Shown here piece after piece: positions 1-7,227 of a stretch of 22,173 nt of DNA. This DNA comes from JBHJHK01 sp050330975 (GTDB taxonomy: Bacteria; Pseudomonadota; Gammaproteobacteria; Competibacterales; Competibacteraceae). The notes under the pieces were generated by a model that searched no databases, was not told where the DNA came from, and worked only from the letters and a program-made list of their open reading frames with translations. Every line of letters starts with the position of its first letter. The stretch's first letter is position 1. The stretch is from positions 1-22,173 of the forward strand of contig JBHJHK010000165.1 of NCBI GenBank assembly GCA_050330975.1, in the 5' to 3' direction. The translations under genes and the position numbers were made by a program.

Positions 1-209
1 CGGGTACCGTGTCCCCACCTGTGATCTATTGTGTGGTTCTGGCGTATACAGTCGACCCTGCCCTTCGACCGTTTTCCCCCCCAAGAAGACGCACCATCCC
101 TGCCTGTGGTTGACTGATTTGCTATCCTTTGGGCGCGACGAATAACGCCAAAATAATTGATATCGGGGATCACCGCCCGTGGGTGGTCCACCTCAACACT
201 GGAGGAGTC
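1..209. other. Upstream region of the HAAT importer operon
   Basis: No gene is supported here. The stretch leads into the binding-protein gene at 210. A weak promoter candidate is the extended -10 TGCTATCCT at 120-128 (TGn plus four of six consensus bases). TTGACT at 110-115 resembles a -35 box but lies only 7 bases from that -10, so the two cannot work as a pair. Codons from 129 to 209 are open in the same frame as the gene, but they encode no signal-peptide-like sequence and precede a strong ribosome binding site, so I treat them as leader. Confidence 0.4.
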
Positions 210-1427
210 ATGGTTTTGTCCGCCATCAACCGCATTGCTATCGCCACCTTGGGGCTTGCCCTCTCGGCGACGACGGTCCAGGGCCAACAGCCCATTCGCA
301 TCGGCGCCATCTATATCTTGTCCGGTACTGCCGCCACCTACGGCGAATTCGCCCGCCAGGGCATCGACTTGGCCGTGGAAGAGATCAACGCCGACGGCGG
401 CATTTTGGGCCGCCCCGTGACCTTTGTGGTGGAGGATTCCGAGGCCAAGTCCGCCGTAGCCATCCAAAAGGCCCGCCGCCTGGTCTACGAACAACAAGTG
501 GACGTCCTGGTGGGCCTCGACAGCAGTGGGGTAGCCACCGGTGTGGTGCCCATTGTCCCGGAGCTACAAAAGCCCCTGATCATCACCCACGCCGCCACCC
601 CCGATGTCACCGGGCGGTTGTGCAATCGCTTTGTGTTTAGAAACAGCGTCAACATCAACCAAAACGTCCAGGGCGCGGCCATCGTCGCCGCCGAACAGAC
701 CGACGCTCGGCGCTGGACCACCATTGGCCCCGACTACGCCTTTGGCCGCCAATCTTGGGATTACTTTCAACAGTATATGAAGGCCCAGGCCCCCGAGGCC
801 GAGTTCATGGACGAGGTGGCCTTTCCACCCTTTGGCGCCGGCGACTATGTGCCGTTTATCAACCGCATTATGGCGGCCGAACCCGAGGGGATTTTGATCT
901 CTCTGTGGGGCGGGGATTTGGTGAACTTCGTCCGCCAGGCGGACAACTTGGGGTTCTTCGACCGGGGGTTTGAGGTCTTTATGACCGTGGGCGCCGCCAC
1001 AGAGGTCCTCACCGCCCTAGGGGAGCGCATGCCCGAGGGGGTGTGGCTCGGCACCCGCTACTGGTTCGCCGCCCGGGAAAGCGAGATAAACCAAAAATTC
1101 GTCGCCGCCTACCGAGAGCGGTTTGGGGTTCCCCCGAGCTACAATGCCGAAGGCGCCTACTCGGCGGTGTACACCGTCAAGGCGGCCATGGAAAAGGCCG
1201 GCTCCAGCGAGGCCTCGGCGGTGATCGACGCCCTGGAAGGTCTCACCGTGGAGACCCCGGCGGGTCCGCGCCATTTTCGCCCCGGCGACCACCAGGCGGT
1301 GTTGCCCGCCAACTGGGGCAAGGCGGCGGGGATGACCGATATGGGCATCCGCGCCCTGGAACCTCTGTTTGCCATCGCCGGCGAGCGGGTCACCCCTCCG
1401 GTGGCGGAAACCGGCTGCCAGTTGTGA
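210..1427 (+). CDS. Periplasmic substrate-binding protein of a HAAT-family ABC importer (LivJ/LivK-like)
   Basis: Type I periplasmic binding protein (Peripla_BP_6 fold) that captures the solute for the importer encoded just downstream. The chosen ATG at 210 has GGAGGAG at 201-207 and gives 405 residues, normal for the family. The N-terminus is a Sec signal peptide with a hydrophobic core at about residues 9-23 and likely cleavage after VQG (residue 25). Hallmarks follow: IRIGAIYILSG at the mature start, GIDLAVEEINADGGILG, then a GLDSSG segment that would line the ligand pocket. An in-frame extension back to 129 is possible but would put 27 hydrophilic residues before the signal peptide. The ligand cannot be read from sequence; relatives bind branched-chain amino acids, amides, urea or aromatic acids. 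First gene of a five-gene operon. Confidence 0.92.
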   Translation: MVLSAINRIAIATLGLALSATTVQGQQPIRIGAIYILSGTAATYGEFARQGIDLAVEEINADGGILGRPVTFVVEDSEAKSAVAIQKARRLVYEQQVDVLVGLDSSGVATGVVPIVPELQKPLIITHAATPDVTGRLCNRFVFRNSVNINQNVQGAAIVAAEQTDARRWTTIGPDYAFGRQSWDYFQQYMKAQAPEAEFMDEVAFPPFGAGDYVPFINRIMAAEPEGILISLWGGDLVNFVRQADNLGFFDRGFEVFMTVGAATEVLTALGERMPEGVWLGTRYWFAARESEINQKFVAAYRERFGVPPSYNAEGAYSAVYTVKAAMEKAGSSEASAVIDALEGLTVETPAGPRHFRPGDHQAVLPANWGKAAGMTDMGIRALEPLFAIAGERVTPPVAETGCQL

Positions 1428-1458
1428 GGCCACACCCTTTGGTCCAGGGGTGCCGCCC

Positions 1459-2331
1459 TTGACCCTCACCGCCTTTATCGGCGCCCTGTTGAATAGCCTC
1501 GACCTGGGGATGCTTTTGTTTGTCATCGCCGGGGGTTTGAGCATCATCTTCGGGGTGTTGGGAATCCTCAACTTCGCCCATGGGGCCATCTACATGGTGG
1601 GGGCCTATCTGGCCTTCACCGCCACCCAACTCTGGGGCTTGAGTTTTTGGCAGGCCTTGGTCATCGTGCCCTTGTTGGTGGCCGTGGGGGCGGCCTTGAT
1701 CGAGCGGGGGGTACTGCGCTGGGTCTACGGCCGCCATGTCACCTACCAGTTGCTGCTGACCTTTGCCTTGTTGTTGGTGATCAATGACGCCGTGCAACTC
1801 ATCTGGGGCAGCGCCTATCAGGTAGTGGACCCGCCTCAAGCCCTGGCCGGCACCGTGGAGCTGTTTGGCAATCGCTATCCCCGCTACAACCTGGCCCTCA
1901 TCGCCGCCGGCCCATTGGTGGGGCTGTTGCTGTGGTTGTTGTTCACCCGCACCCGCTTGGGCAAACAGGTGCGGGCGGCGGCTTTGGATCGGGAGACGGC
2001 GGCGGCCCTGGGCATCGACGTGGGTCGGCTCTTCACCTTGGTGTTTGCCTTCGGCTCCTGGCTCGCCGGCTTGGGGGGAGTGCTGGTGGCGCCCGTGCGG
2101 GCCATTGGCCCCGGCATGGGGGATGCCATCATCATCGAGTCCTTCATCGTGGTGGTCATCGGCGGCTTGGGGAGCTTCCCCGGAGCCCTTTTGGGGGCGT
2201 TGATTTTGGGGGCGATGCACGGCTTTGGCGGGCGGTTTTTGCCCGGCACCGAGATGTTTTTGCCCTTCGCCGCCATGGTGGCGGTGTTGTTGCTCCGGCC
2301 CCAGGGTCTGTTTGGCCGGGCGGTGCGCTGA
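1459..2331 (+). CDS. livH: HAAT ABC importer permease, LivH type
   Basis: Integral membrane permease, one half of the inner-membrane channel of the importer. I place the start at TTG 1459, preceded by AGGGG at 1446-1450; this gives 290 residues, the usual LivH length. GTG at 1450 is the alternative. The frame is open further upstream into the binding-protein gene, but those codons belong to that gene. Several hydrophobic helices are evident, with the LivH-type stretches FGVLGILNFAHGAIYMVGAY near the N-terminus and IVVVIGGLGSFPGALLGA near the C-terminus. The gene follows the binding-protein stop by 31 bases and is followed by the second permease after one base. The livH symbol marks the subfamily, not a proven leucine specificity. 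Confidence 0.9.
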   Translation: MTLTAFIGALLNSLDLGMLLFVIAGGLSIIFGVLGILNFAHGAIYMVGAYLAFTATQLWGLSFWQALVIVPLLVAVGAALIERGVLRWVYGRHVTYQLLLTFALLLVINDAVQLIWGSAYQVVDPPQALAGTVELFGNRYPRYNLALIAAGPLVGLLLWLLFTRTRLGKQVRAAALDRETAAALGIDVGRLFTLVFAFGSWLAGLGGVLVAPVRAIGPGMGDAIIIESFIVVVIGGLGSFPGALLGALILGAMHGFGGRFLPGTEMFLPFAAMVAVLLLRPQGLFGRAVR

Positions 2332-2332
2332 G

Positions 2333-3361
2333 ATGGGCGAGCTGAAAAACCCTCCCTGGGGGCGCTGGTTGGGCCTATTGGTGGTGTTGGTCGCCCTGGT
2401 GGGGTTGGCGCTGCTGCCCCGCTTTGGGGGCTATTTCACCGTGATCCTCACCACGGAAATTTTGATCATGGCGTTGTTTGCCACCAGCTATAACCTGGTG
2501 TTTGGCTACACCGGCATGCTCTCCTTCGGCCACGCCGCCTTTTTCGGTATGGGGACCTACACCACCGCCGCCATCCTGCGGGACTTCAGCGTGGACTTCA
2601 TCTGGCTGCTGCCGGCCTCCATGGCGACGGCGGGTTTGCTGGCGTTGGCCATAGGCGCTTTGAGCGTGCGCCGCGACGAGGTGTATTTCGCCATGTTGAC
2701 CCTGGCCTTTGGCATGTTGATCCACGCCGTAGCCTACCAGTGGCGGAGTTTCACCAACGGCAGCGACGGTATCACCGGCTTTCCCCTGGGGGGGTTGGCC
2801 CCCGGGGTGAATATCAACCTGGCCAACCCCATGGTGTATTACTACGTGGTGCTGGGCGTCGTGGTGGTGGCCCTGGGGGTGTTGTACCGCATCACCCGCT
2901 CCCCCTTGGGGTTGGTGCTGGTGGCGTTGCGGGAAAACCCCGAGCGTGTGGCCTTTACCGGCCTGTCCATCTATCGCTACCGCCTGGTGGCCTTTGGGAT
3001 TTCCGGGGCCTTTTCCGGTCTGGCGGGGGCGTTGTTTGCCCCCTTTAGCCGGGTGGCCTCCCCGGAGCACCTCCACTGGAGCACCGCCGCCGAACCGGTG
3101 TTGATGACGGTCCTAGGGGGCAGTCAGGTGTTTCTGGGGCCCTTGGTGGGGTCGGCGGCATTTTTGCTCCTCAAGGACTGGATCACCGCCACCACCGACC
3201 AGTGGATGTTGGTGTTGGGCATCGTGCTGGGGATTGTGGTGATCGTCTTTCCCGGCGGTTTGCTGGGGACCTTGCAGCAGGGCTTGGCCTGGCTCGGGGT
3301 GCGTATCCAGGGGCGCTCGACCCCCGGGGTGGATCCCAAAAAAGCGGTTAAGGCCCCATGA
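2333..3361 (+). CDS. livM: HAAT ABC importer permease, LivM type
   Basis: Second channel subunit, pairing with the LivH-type protein. ATG 2333 lies one base after the stop of livH and gives 342 residues, typical for LivM. It is preferred to in-frame codons inside livH, which translate to a Cys/Pro-rich shadow sequence. Family features include TEILIMALFATSYNLVFGYT, MLSFGHAAFFGMGTY and, near the C-terminus, VLMTVLGGSQVFLGPLVGS. About eight to ten hydrophobic segments are visible. The last codons overlap the start of livG as ATGA at 3358-3361, indicating translational coupling. Confidence 0.92.
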   Translation: MGELKNPPWGRWLGLLVVLVALVGLALLPRFGGYFTVILTTEILIMALFATSYNLVFGYTGMLSFGHAAFFGMGTYTTAAILRDFSVDFIWLLPASMATAGLLALAIGALSVRRDEVYFAMLTLAFGMLIHAVAYQWRSFTNGSDGITGFPLGGLAPGVNINLANPMVYYYVVLGVVVVALGVLYRITRSPLGLVLVALRENPERVAFTGLSIYRYRLVAFGISGAFSGLAGALFAPFSRVASPEHLHWSTAAEPVLMTVLGGSQVFLGPLVGSAAFLLLKDWITATTDQWMLVLGIVLGIVVIVFPGGLLGTLQQGLAWLGVRIQGRSTPGVDPKKAVKAP

Positions 3362-4116
3362 GCGCCCCGCTGTTGGCGGTGCGGGAACTCTCCCGGGCCT
3401 TCGGACGCTTTTTGGCGGTCAACGAGGTGTCGTTTGACCTCGGGGTGGGCGAGCTCGCCGCCATCATCGGCCCCAATGGCGCCGGCAAGACCCCCTTGTA
3501 CAACTTGATCTCCGGGCGCCTCAAGCCCACGGGGGGGTCCATTCGCCTCGCCGGGGCGGAGATCGGGGGGTTGGCGCCCCACCAGGTGGTGGCCCGCGGG
3601 GTGGCTCGGTCGTTCCAGGTGACCAACATCTTTGCCGACCTGTCGGTGCTGGACAACGTAAGGGTGGCCGTGGTGGCCCACCGGGGTCGGGGCCTCGCCT
3701 GGTGGCGGGGGGTGGAGAGCCACCGGGCCTTGCGGGAGCGGGGGTTGGAGCACTTGGACGCCCTGGGACTAGCTGACGTGGCCCAGCAGCGCTGTGGCAG
3801 CTTGAGCTACGGCGACAAGCGCTTGGTGGAGTTGGCCATCGTCTTGGCCACCGAGCCCCGCTTGGTGATGCTCGACGAGCCGGCCGCCGGCATGACCCCC
3901 GAGGATACCCAGCGGGTCATGGGGGTGATTCGCCGCCTGGCCGACACTGGGCGCTACACCTTTTTGCTCACCGAGCACGACATGGACGTGGTGTTCAACC
4001 TGGCGGGGAGGATCTTGGTGATGCACCACGGCGAGGTGTTGGCCGACGGCACCCCCGAGGCGGTTCGAGCCGACGCCGAGGTCCGGCGGGCCTATTTGGG
4101 GGAGGGGATCTATTGA
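3358..4116 (+). CDS. livG: HAAT ABC importer ATPase, LivG type
   Basis: Cytoplasmic ATPase that powers the importer with LivF. It has 252 residues and starts at the ATGA overlap with livM. Walker A is GPNGAGKT (residues 38-45), the Q-loop glutamine is Q87, the signature is LSYGD (149-153, the LivG variant of LSGGQ), Walker B is VMLDE with D173/E174, and the switch histidine is H207. The C-terminal VRRAYLGEGIY resembles the usual LivG tail, which ends in a YLG motif. Oddity: the residue after GKT is proline (P46, codon CCC at 3493-3495) where nearly all relatives have a second threonine. This is one base from ACC and sits in a C-run, so it may be a sequence error or a mild variant. Confidence 0.92.
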   Translation: MSAPLLAVRELSRAFGRFLAVNEVSFDLGVGELAAIIGPNGAGKTPLYNLISGRLKPTGGSIRLAGAEIGGLAPHQVVARGVARSFQVTNIFADLSVLDNVRVAVVAHRGRGLAWWRGVESHRALRERGLEHLDALGLADVAQQRCGSLSYGDKRLVELAIVLATEPRLVMLDEPAAGMTPEDTQRVMGVIRRLADTGRYTFLLTEHDMDVVFNLAGRILVMHHGEVLADGTPEAVRADAEVRRAYLGEGIY

Positions 4117-4168
4117 ACGCCTACGGCTTGGCTGGAGCAGTGGGTGAACGCCCAAGGGAGGGTGGGGC

Positions 4169-4873
4169 GTGTTGAGCTTGCGGGATGTCCACGCCTTCTA
4201 CGGCGAGAGCCACGTCCTCCAGGGGGTGGATTTGGAGGTGGCCGCGGGCCAAGTGGTGTGTCTATTGGGCCGCAACGGCGCCGGCAAGACCACCACCTTG
4301 CGGGCCATCATGGGCCTGACCCCGGCGCGGCGGGGGGAAGTCCAGTTGGCGGGGCGGGCGATCCAGGGCCTCGCCCCCCACCGCATCGCCCGCTTGGGGG
4401 TGGGGTTTGTCCCCGAGGACCGACGGATCTTCCCCACCTTGAGCGTGCTGGACAACCTCAGGGTGGTCCAGGGCAAGGCCCTGGACGGCGCCAAGGCCCG
4501 TCGCTGGTCCCTAGAGCGGGTTTTTAGCACCTTTCCCATCTTGTCCGATATCCGCCACCGCCCGGGGGACCTCTTGAGTGGGGGCCAACAGCAGATGTTG
4601 GCCATCGCCCGGGCCCTAGTCACCGAGCCCGATGTGCTGTTGCTGGACGAACCCAACGAAGGGTTGGCGCCGGTGATCGTCGAGGATATCGGCCGGTTGA
4701 TCGACGACCTGGCCGGGGAAACCACCCTGTTGTTCACCGAACACAAGCTGCGCTTTGCCCTCCACCACGCCCAGTACGCCTACATCATCGAAAAGGGGCG
4801 GATTCCCTTCCACGGTCCGGTGGCTGAGCTGCGGGATAATCCCGATATTCAGCGGCGCTATTTGAGTGTTTGA
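4169..4873 (+). CDS. livF: HAAT ABC importer ATPase, LivF type
   Basis: Second ATPase of the importer, 234 residues, normal for LivF. GTG 4169 is preceded by AAGGGAGG at 4154-4161. Walker A is GRNGAGKTT (residues 34-42), the signature LSGGQ (136-140), Walker B DVLLLDE (155-161), the D-loop region NEGLAP follows, and the switch histidine is H192. VPEDRRIFPTLSVLDNL is characteristic of LivF. A 52-base gap separates it from livG, longer than the other junctions of the operon, but the independent ribosome site and gene order leave little doubt that it belongs. It is the last gene of the operon. Confidence 0.92.
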   Translation: MLSLRDVHAFYGESHVLQGVDLEVAAGQVVCLLGRNGAGKTTTLRAIMGLTPARRGEVQLAGRAIQGLAPHRIARLGVGFVPEDRRIFPTLSVLDNLRVVQGKALDGAKARRWSLERVFSTFPILSDIRHRPGDLLSGGQQQMLAIARALVTEPDVLLLDEPNEGLAPVIVEDIGRLIDDLAGETTLLFTEHKLRFALHHAQYAYIIEKGRIPFHGPVAELRDNPDIQRRYLSV

Positions 4874-4890
4874 GGGTTTGGAGTTTGAAT

Positions 4891-4921
4891 ACGCCATGGC
4901 GTCGCGAAGCCGAGGGACGCC
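4891..4921 (+). repeat. Palindrome and overlapping hairpin after livF
   Basis: ACGCCATGGCGT at 4891-4902 is a perfect 12-base palindrome. Its right half (GGCGTC, 4898-4903) can pair instead with GACGCC at 4916-4921 across a 12-base loop, so two exclusive structures are possible. No T-run follows, so it is not a textbook intrinsic terminator. It could end or protect the importer transcript, or bind a protein; the sequence does not decide. Confidence 0.35.
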
Positions 4922-4968
4922 GTGTGCCAATGATCCTTGGCTTCATGTCCCCCCGTCCCGCCACCTCG

Positions 4969-4991
4969 GCGCCCCCTGGGCGCGGTAAAAT
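4969..4991 (+). promoter_or_regulatory. Candidate -10 box with adjoining inverted repeat
   Basis: GCGCCC (4969-4974), CCT, GGGCGC (4978-4983) is a perfect 6-bp stem with a 3-base loop. Two bases later comes TAAAAT (4986-4991), five of six matches to a sigma-70 -10 box, about 40 bases before the start of the membrane-protein gene. No convincing -35 is visible at 16-18 bases; the inverted repeat occupies the spacer instead, which would suit an activator or repressor. Promoter assignment is tentative. Confidence 0.3.
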
Positions 4992-5030
4992 GCGTCGAAC
5001 CGCTCATTGACGCAGAGGGGATATCAACCG

Positions 5031-5963
5031 ATGAAAGTGACTTTAGACCTAGGGCGGTTGTTGGAAGAAGGCAAGATCAGCCCCGCCGAATACCAAAGGT
5101 TCCAGGCCTTGGCCTCGGAGGGCACCCGCTCGGTGGCCCTCAACGCCCTCATGGGGTTTGGCATCGCGGCCGTGGCGGGGGGGGCGTTGGCCTGGTTCCC
5201 GGAACCCACCTTCGCCGTGGTGGCCGGCGCTGTGGTGATGGGCTTGGCCCTTTACACCCGGGCGGTGTGGTCGGATACCTGGGATGTGTTGGCGGCCATC
5301 GCCCTGATCACCGGCGCATTGATGTTCGCCGGAGGGGTAATTGTCGAAGGGGAGGGGGCCGTGGTGGCCTTTGCCGCCGTGGGGTTGTTGTTCGCCCTAG
5401 TGGGTGTCATCGCCCGCAGTGCCCTGTTGACCGCCATGGCGGTGCTGGCCTTTGCCTCTTGTCTCGGCGCCCGCACGGGTTATTTCCACGCCAGCTATTT
5501 CCTGGGGGTGGAAACCCCACTGGTTACCGCTTTGGTCTTTACTGTGGTGGGCATCGCCGCCTATCAACTCTCCCGCCAGCTGACCGGTGACTACCGGGAC
5601 TTGGCCATCGTCGCCGCCCGCACCGGGGCCTTTTTGGTCAACTTGGCCCTGTGGGTGGGGTCGCTGTGGGGCGATGTCGTCGTGGTGGGAAGCTTTGAAC
5701 TCTCGTTGCCGGCGCCGTCTTTTGCCATCATCTGGGCCTTGGCCCTGGGAGTTGCCATCGCCTGGGCGGTGCGGGCCAACCGCCGTTGGCTGGTGAACGT
5801 CGGCGTGATCTTCGCCGCCATTCACTTCTACACCCAGTGGTTTGAACACCTGGAAGCCGCCCCCGAGACCGTGTTGGGGGCGGGGTTGTTCACCATTGCC
5901 GCAGCGGTGGCCCTGTCCCGCTACAACCTGATGGTGACCCGACGGGGTGTAGAAGGGGCCTGA
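5031..5963 (+). CDS. Multi-pass membrane protein, DUF2157-like
   Basis: Unknown function. ATG 5031 has AGAGGGG at 5014-5020 and gives 310 residues. The first about 35 residues form a short hydrophilic head (LLEEGKISPAEYQRFQAL), followed by about nine hydrophobic segments from residue 36 to the C-terminus and a short basic tail. A soluble head with a helix-turn-like 'EGKIS..E' element followed by many helices resembles DUF2157-type predicted membrane proteins. That assignment is from general architecture and the C-terminal WFEHLEAAPE...GAGLFTIAAA stretch, and is moderate at best. No catalytic motif is visible. It has its own candidate promoter and follows the importer operon by 157 bases, so it is probably a separate transcription unit. 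Confidence 0.75.
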   Translation: MKVTLDLGRLLEEGKISPAEYQRFQALASEGTRSVALNALMGFGIAAVAGGALAWFPEPTFAVVAGAVVMGLALYTRAVWSDTWDVLAAIALITGALMFAGGVIVEGEGAVVAFAAVGLLFALVGVIARSALLTAMAVLAFASCLGARTGYFHASYFLGVETPLVTALVFTVVGIAAYQLSRQLTGDYRDLAIVAARTGAFLVNLALWVGSLWGDVVVVGSFELSLPAPSFAIIWALALGVAIAWAVRANRRWLVNVGVIFAAIHFYTQWFEHLEAAPETVLGAGLFTIAAAVALSRYNLMVTRRGVEGA

Positions 5964-5984
5964 GCCGGGCTTCACAGCCCTGGC
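5964..5984 (+). terminator. Possible transcription terminator after the membrane-protein gene
   Basis: GCC-GGGCT (5964-5971), loop TCAC, AGCCC-T-GGC (5976-5984) forms an 8-bp stem with one bulged T. It begins directly after the stop codon. The following sequence is T-rich (TTGTTCTGCTTTATATT) but the Ts start about six bases later and are interrupted, so termination would be imperfect. Confidence 0.4.
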
Positions 5985-6045
5985 CACCATTGTTCTGCTT
6001 TATATTGTGACGTCGAGTCTGCGCCATTGGGGGTCAACACGGAAT

Positions 6046-6107
6046 GCCGGGGAGTTCACGGAAGATCCGAAGGAGCCCGGCTAAGTATTTATTTATACGT
6101 TTTTTTG
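6046..6107 (+). other. Nested stem-loop followed by T-rich tract, upstream of fimT
   Basis: GCCGGG (6046-6051) pairs with CCCGGC (6076-6081). Inside it CGGA (6059-6062) pairs with TCCG (6066-6069) over loop AGA. The structure is followed by an A/T-rich stretch ending in a run of seven or more T around 6100-6106. It could be a terminator, or a structured leader if transcription toward fimT starts upstream. The change from GC-rich coding DNA to this AT-rich segment is abrupt. Confidence 0.35.
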
Positions 6108-6237
6108 TATTATTGTAAAGCGAACTCGCCAGCTGTTCATTTGACTAAGGACGTCGTCTACACTAAAGCGGCTGCGATGGTTGATTACTGTCTCGAACCA
6201 TTGCCGTGGAAATTTAAAATGCATGGAGCAGGGAAGA

Positions 6238-6795
6238 ATGCACAAATCGTCCGGTTTTACCCTTGTGGAACTCGTCATCGTCGTTGTGATTGTCTCCATA
6301 GTGTCAACCGTAGTTATACCCAGCTTTCGAGCGATCATTCAGGACAATCGGTTGGCGGTCAACACCAATCTCATCGTTGAAGGTCTCAATTTAACTCTTT
6401 CTGAAGCTACCCGTTGCTCTTGCCAAGTGACGATGTGCAAGAGCACCAACGGTAGCACTTGCGTAAACGATGGCACGGGTGATGACTGGCAGACAGGCTG
6501 GATCGTCTTTGCCGACAATGGCGATCTAGGCGAGTTCGACGCCACTGATGGCGACACCCTAGTTCGGTCTTTTGAGCTCACCAGCGATGAACTCACCCTC
6601 ACCGCGGGCAATGTCATCAAGGACTATGTGTCTTTCAATGCCAGAGCTCAACCGCGCAGCGGCAATGGCGGACTGATGGCGGTAGCCGACACTTTCGGTT
6701 TGTGTGACACAAGAGGTGCTAGCGAAGCCCGGAAGATAGAATTGAGCAATATTGGTCACATCAAGCTCGAAACGGGGGTCGCGTCGTGTCCTTGA
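6238..6795 (+). CDS. fimT: Type IV pseudopilin, FimT/GspH family
   Basis: Minor pilin-like protein of the type IV pilus or type II secretion machinery, matured by prepilin peptidase at the inner membrane. ATG 6238 has GGAG at 6225-6228 and gives 185 residues. The leader MHKSSG is six residues, followed by FTLVELVIVVVIVSIVSTVV: cleavage after G6, F+1, E+5 and a hydrophobic helix. The middle carries a GspH/FimT-type domain with cysteines near RCSCQVTMC and ending in ASCP, compatible with disulfides. Upstream in-frame codons (TTG 6181, ATG 6223) would lengthen the leader beyond the usual type. No other pilus gene lies in the window. Codon use and base composition are less GC-rich than the neighbours, which suggests a different history. 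Confidence 0.85.
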   Translation: MHKSSGFTLVELVIVVVIVSIVSTVVIPSFRAIIQDNRLAVNTNLIVEGLNLTLSEATRCSCQVTMCKSTNGSTCVNDGTGDDWQTGWIVFADNGDLGEFDATDGDTLVRSFELTSDELTLTAGNVIKDYVSFNARAQPRSGNGGLMAVADTFGLCDTRGASEARKIELSNIGHIKLETGVASCP

Positions 6796-7227
6796 GAAAA
6801 AAATCAAATAATACAATCGCTTGTTGATTTGGGGCCCGAGGGGCCCCTGCCTGTCACAGACTGTGCTGGGCCATATCGTCGGTGTGAACCTTCTGAAGTT
6901 CGCTGAGAGGCCATCTGAGACATCCCCATCCTGACCCCTATCTTCCAGTTGGGCGAGGACCGAACAGCGCAACAGGGCGGATCCCAAGGGGATTCCCCCC
7001 CTTCCCCAACACCCCGAACGCCGTCATGCGCCGTCAACAATTGTCAGGTCTCCCTGAAGTCGGTGTGATACCCCCCCCTGTTGAGGCGAGGTCGTTGTTA
7101 CCGGTGTAAAATGTAGCCGACTTGGCGCTTCCCCGTCGGATTGCCAGGGGTTCGGCGGAGGGCACGAGCAGGGTCTACAGCACCTTTGCCCTGGTGCTGA
7201 GTGGCCAACCCCCCAAAGGGTCTTATC
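6796..7227. other. 432-base intergenic region with hairpins and repeated CGGTGT motifs
   Basis: No convincing gene. Directly after fimT, AAATCAA (6801-6807) pairs with TTGATTT (6824-6830), and immediately next GGGGCCC (6831-6837) pairs with GGGCCCC (6841-6847). The two hairpins abut, and neither has a T-run. Further on, GTCGGTGTGAACC (near 6878), GTCGGTGTGATACC (near 7059) and ACCGGTGTAAAATG (near 7100) are similar motifs. TGTCAGG begins at 7042. The layout recalls ends of IS21-like elements, but I see no transposase remnant, so this is a guess. TAAAAT at 7107-7112 could be a -10 box for the following gene; its nearest -35-like TTGAGG (7081) is 20 bases away. Confidence 0.35.

Noticed and set aside
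129..209. N-terminal extension of the binding protein from 129
   Set aside because: It would place 27 hydrophilic residues before the signal peptide, and the GGAGGAG site clearly serves the ATG at 210.
1390..2220. 276-residue - strand frame across livH
   Set aside because: His/Gln/Gly-rich antisense shadow of a membrane protein gene.
6141..6164. TTGACT...TACACT as a fimT promoter
   Set aside because: The spacer is only 12 bases, too short for a sigma-70 promoter.
6027..6380. 117-residue + strand frame overlapping the start of fimT
   Set aside because: No ribosome site or recognisable domain, and it overlaps the fimT signal region in another frame.
6559..7040. Minus-strand frames after fimT as a possible transposase or truncated gene
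   Set aside because: Translations show no transposase motif or similarity I can recognise, and one overlaps fimT in antisense.
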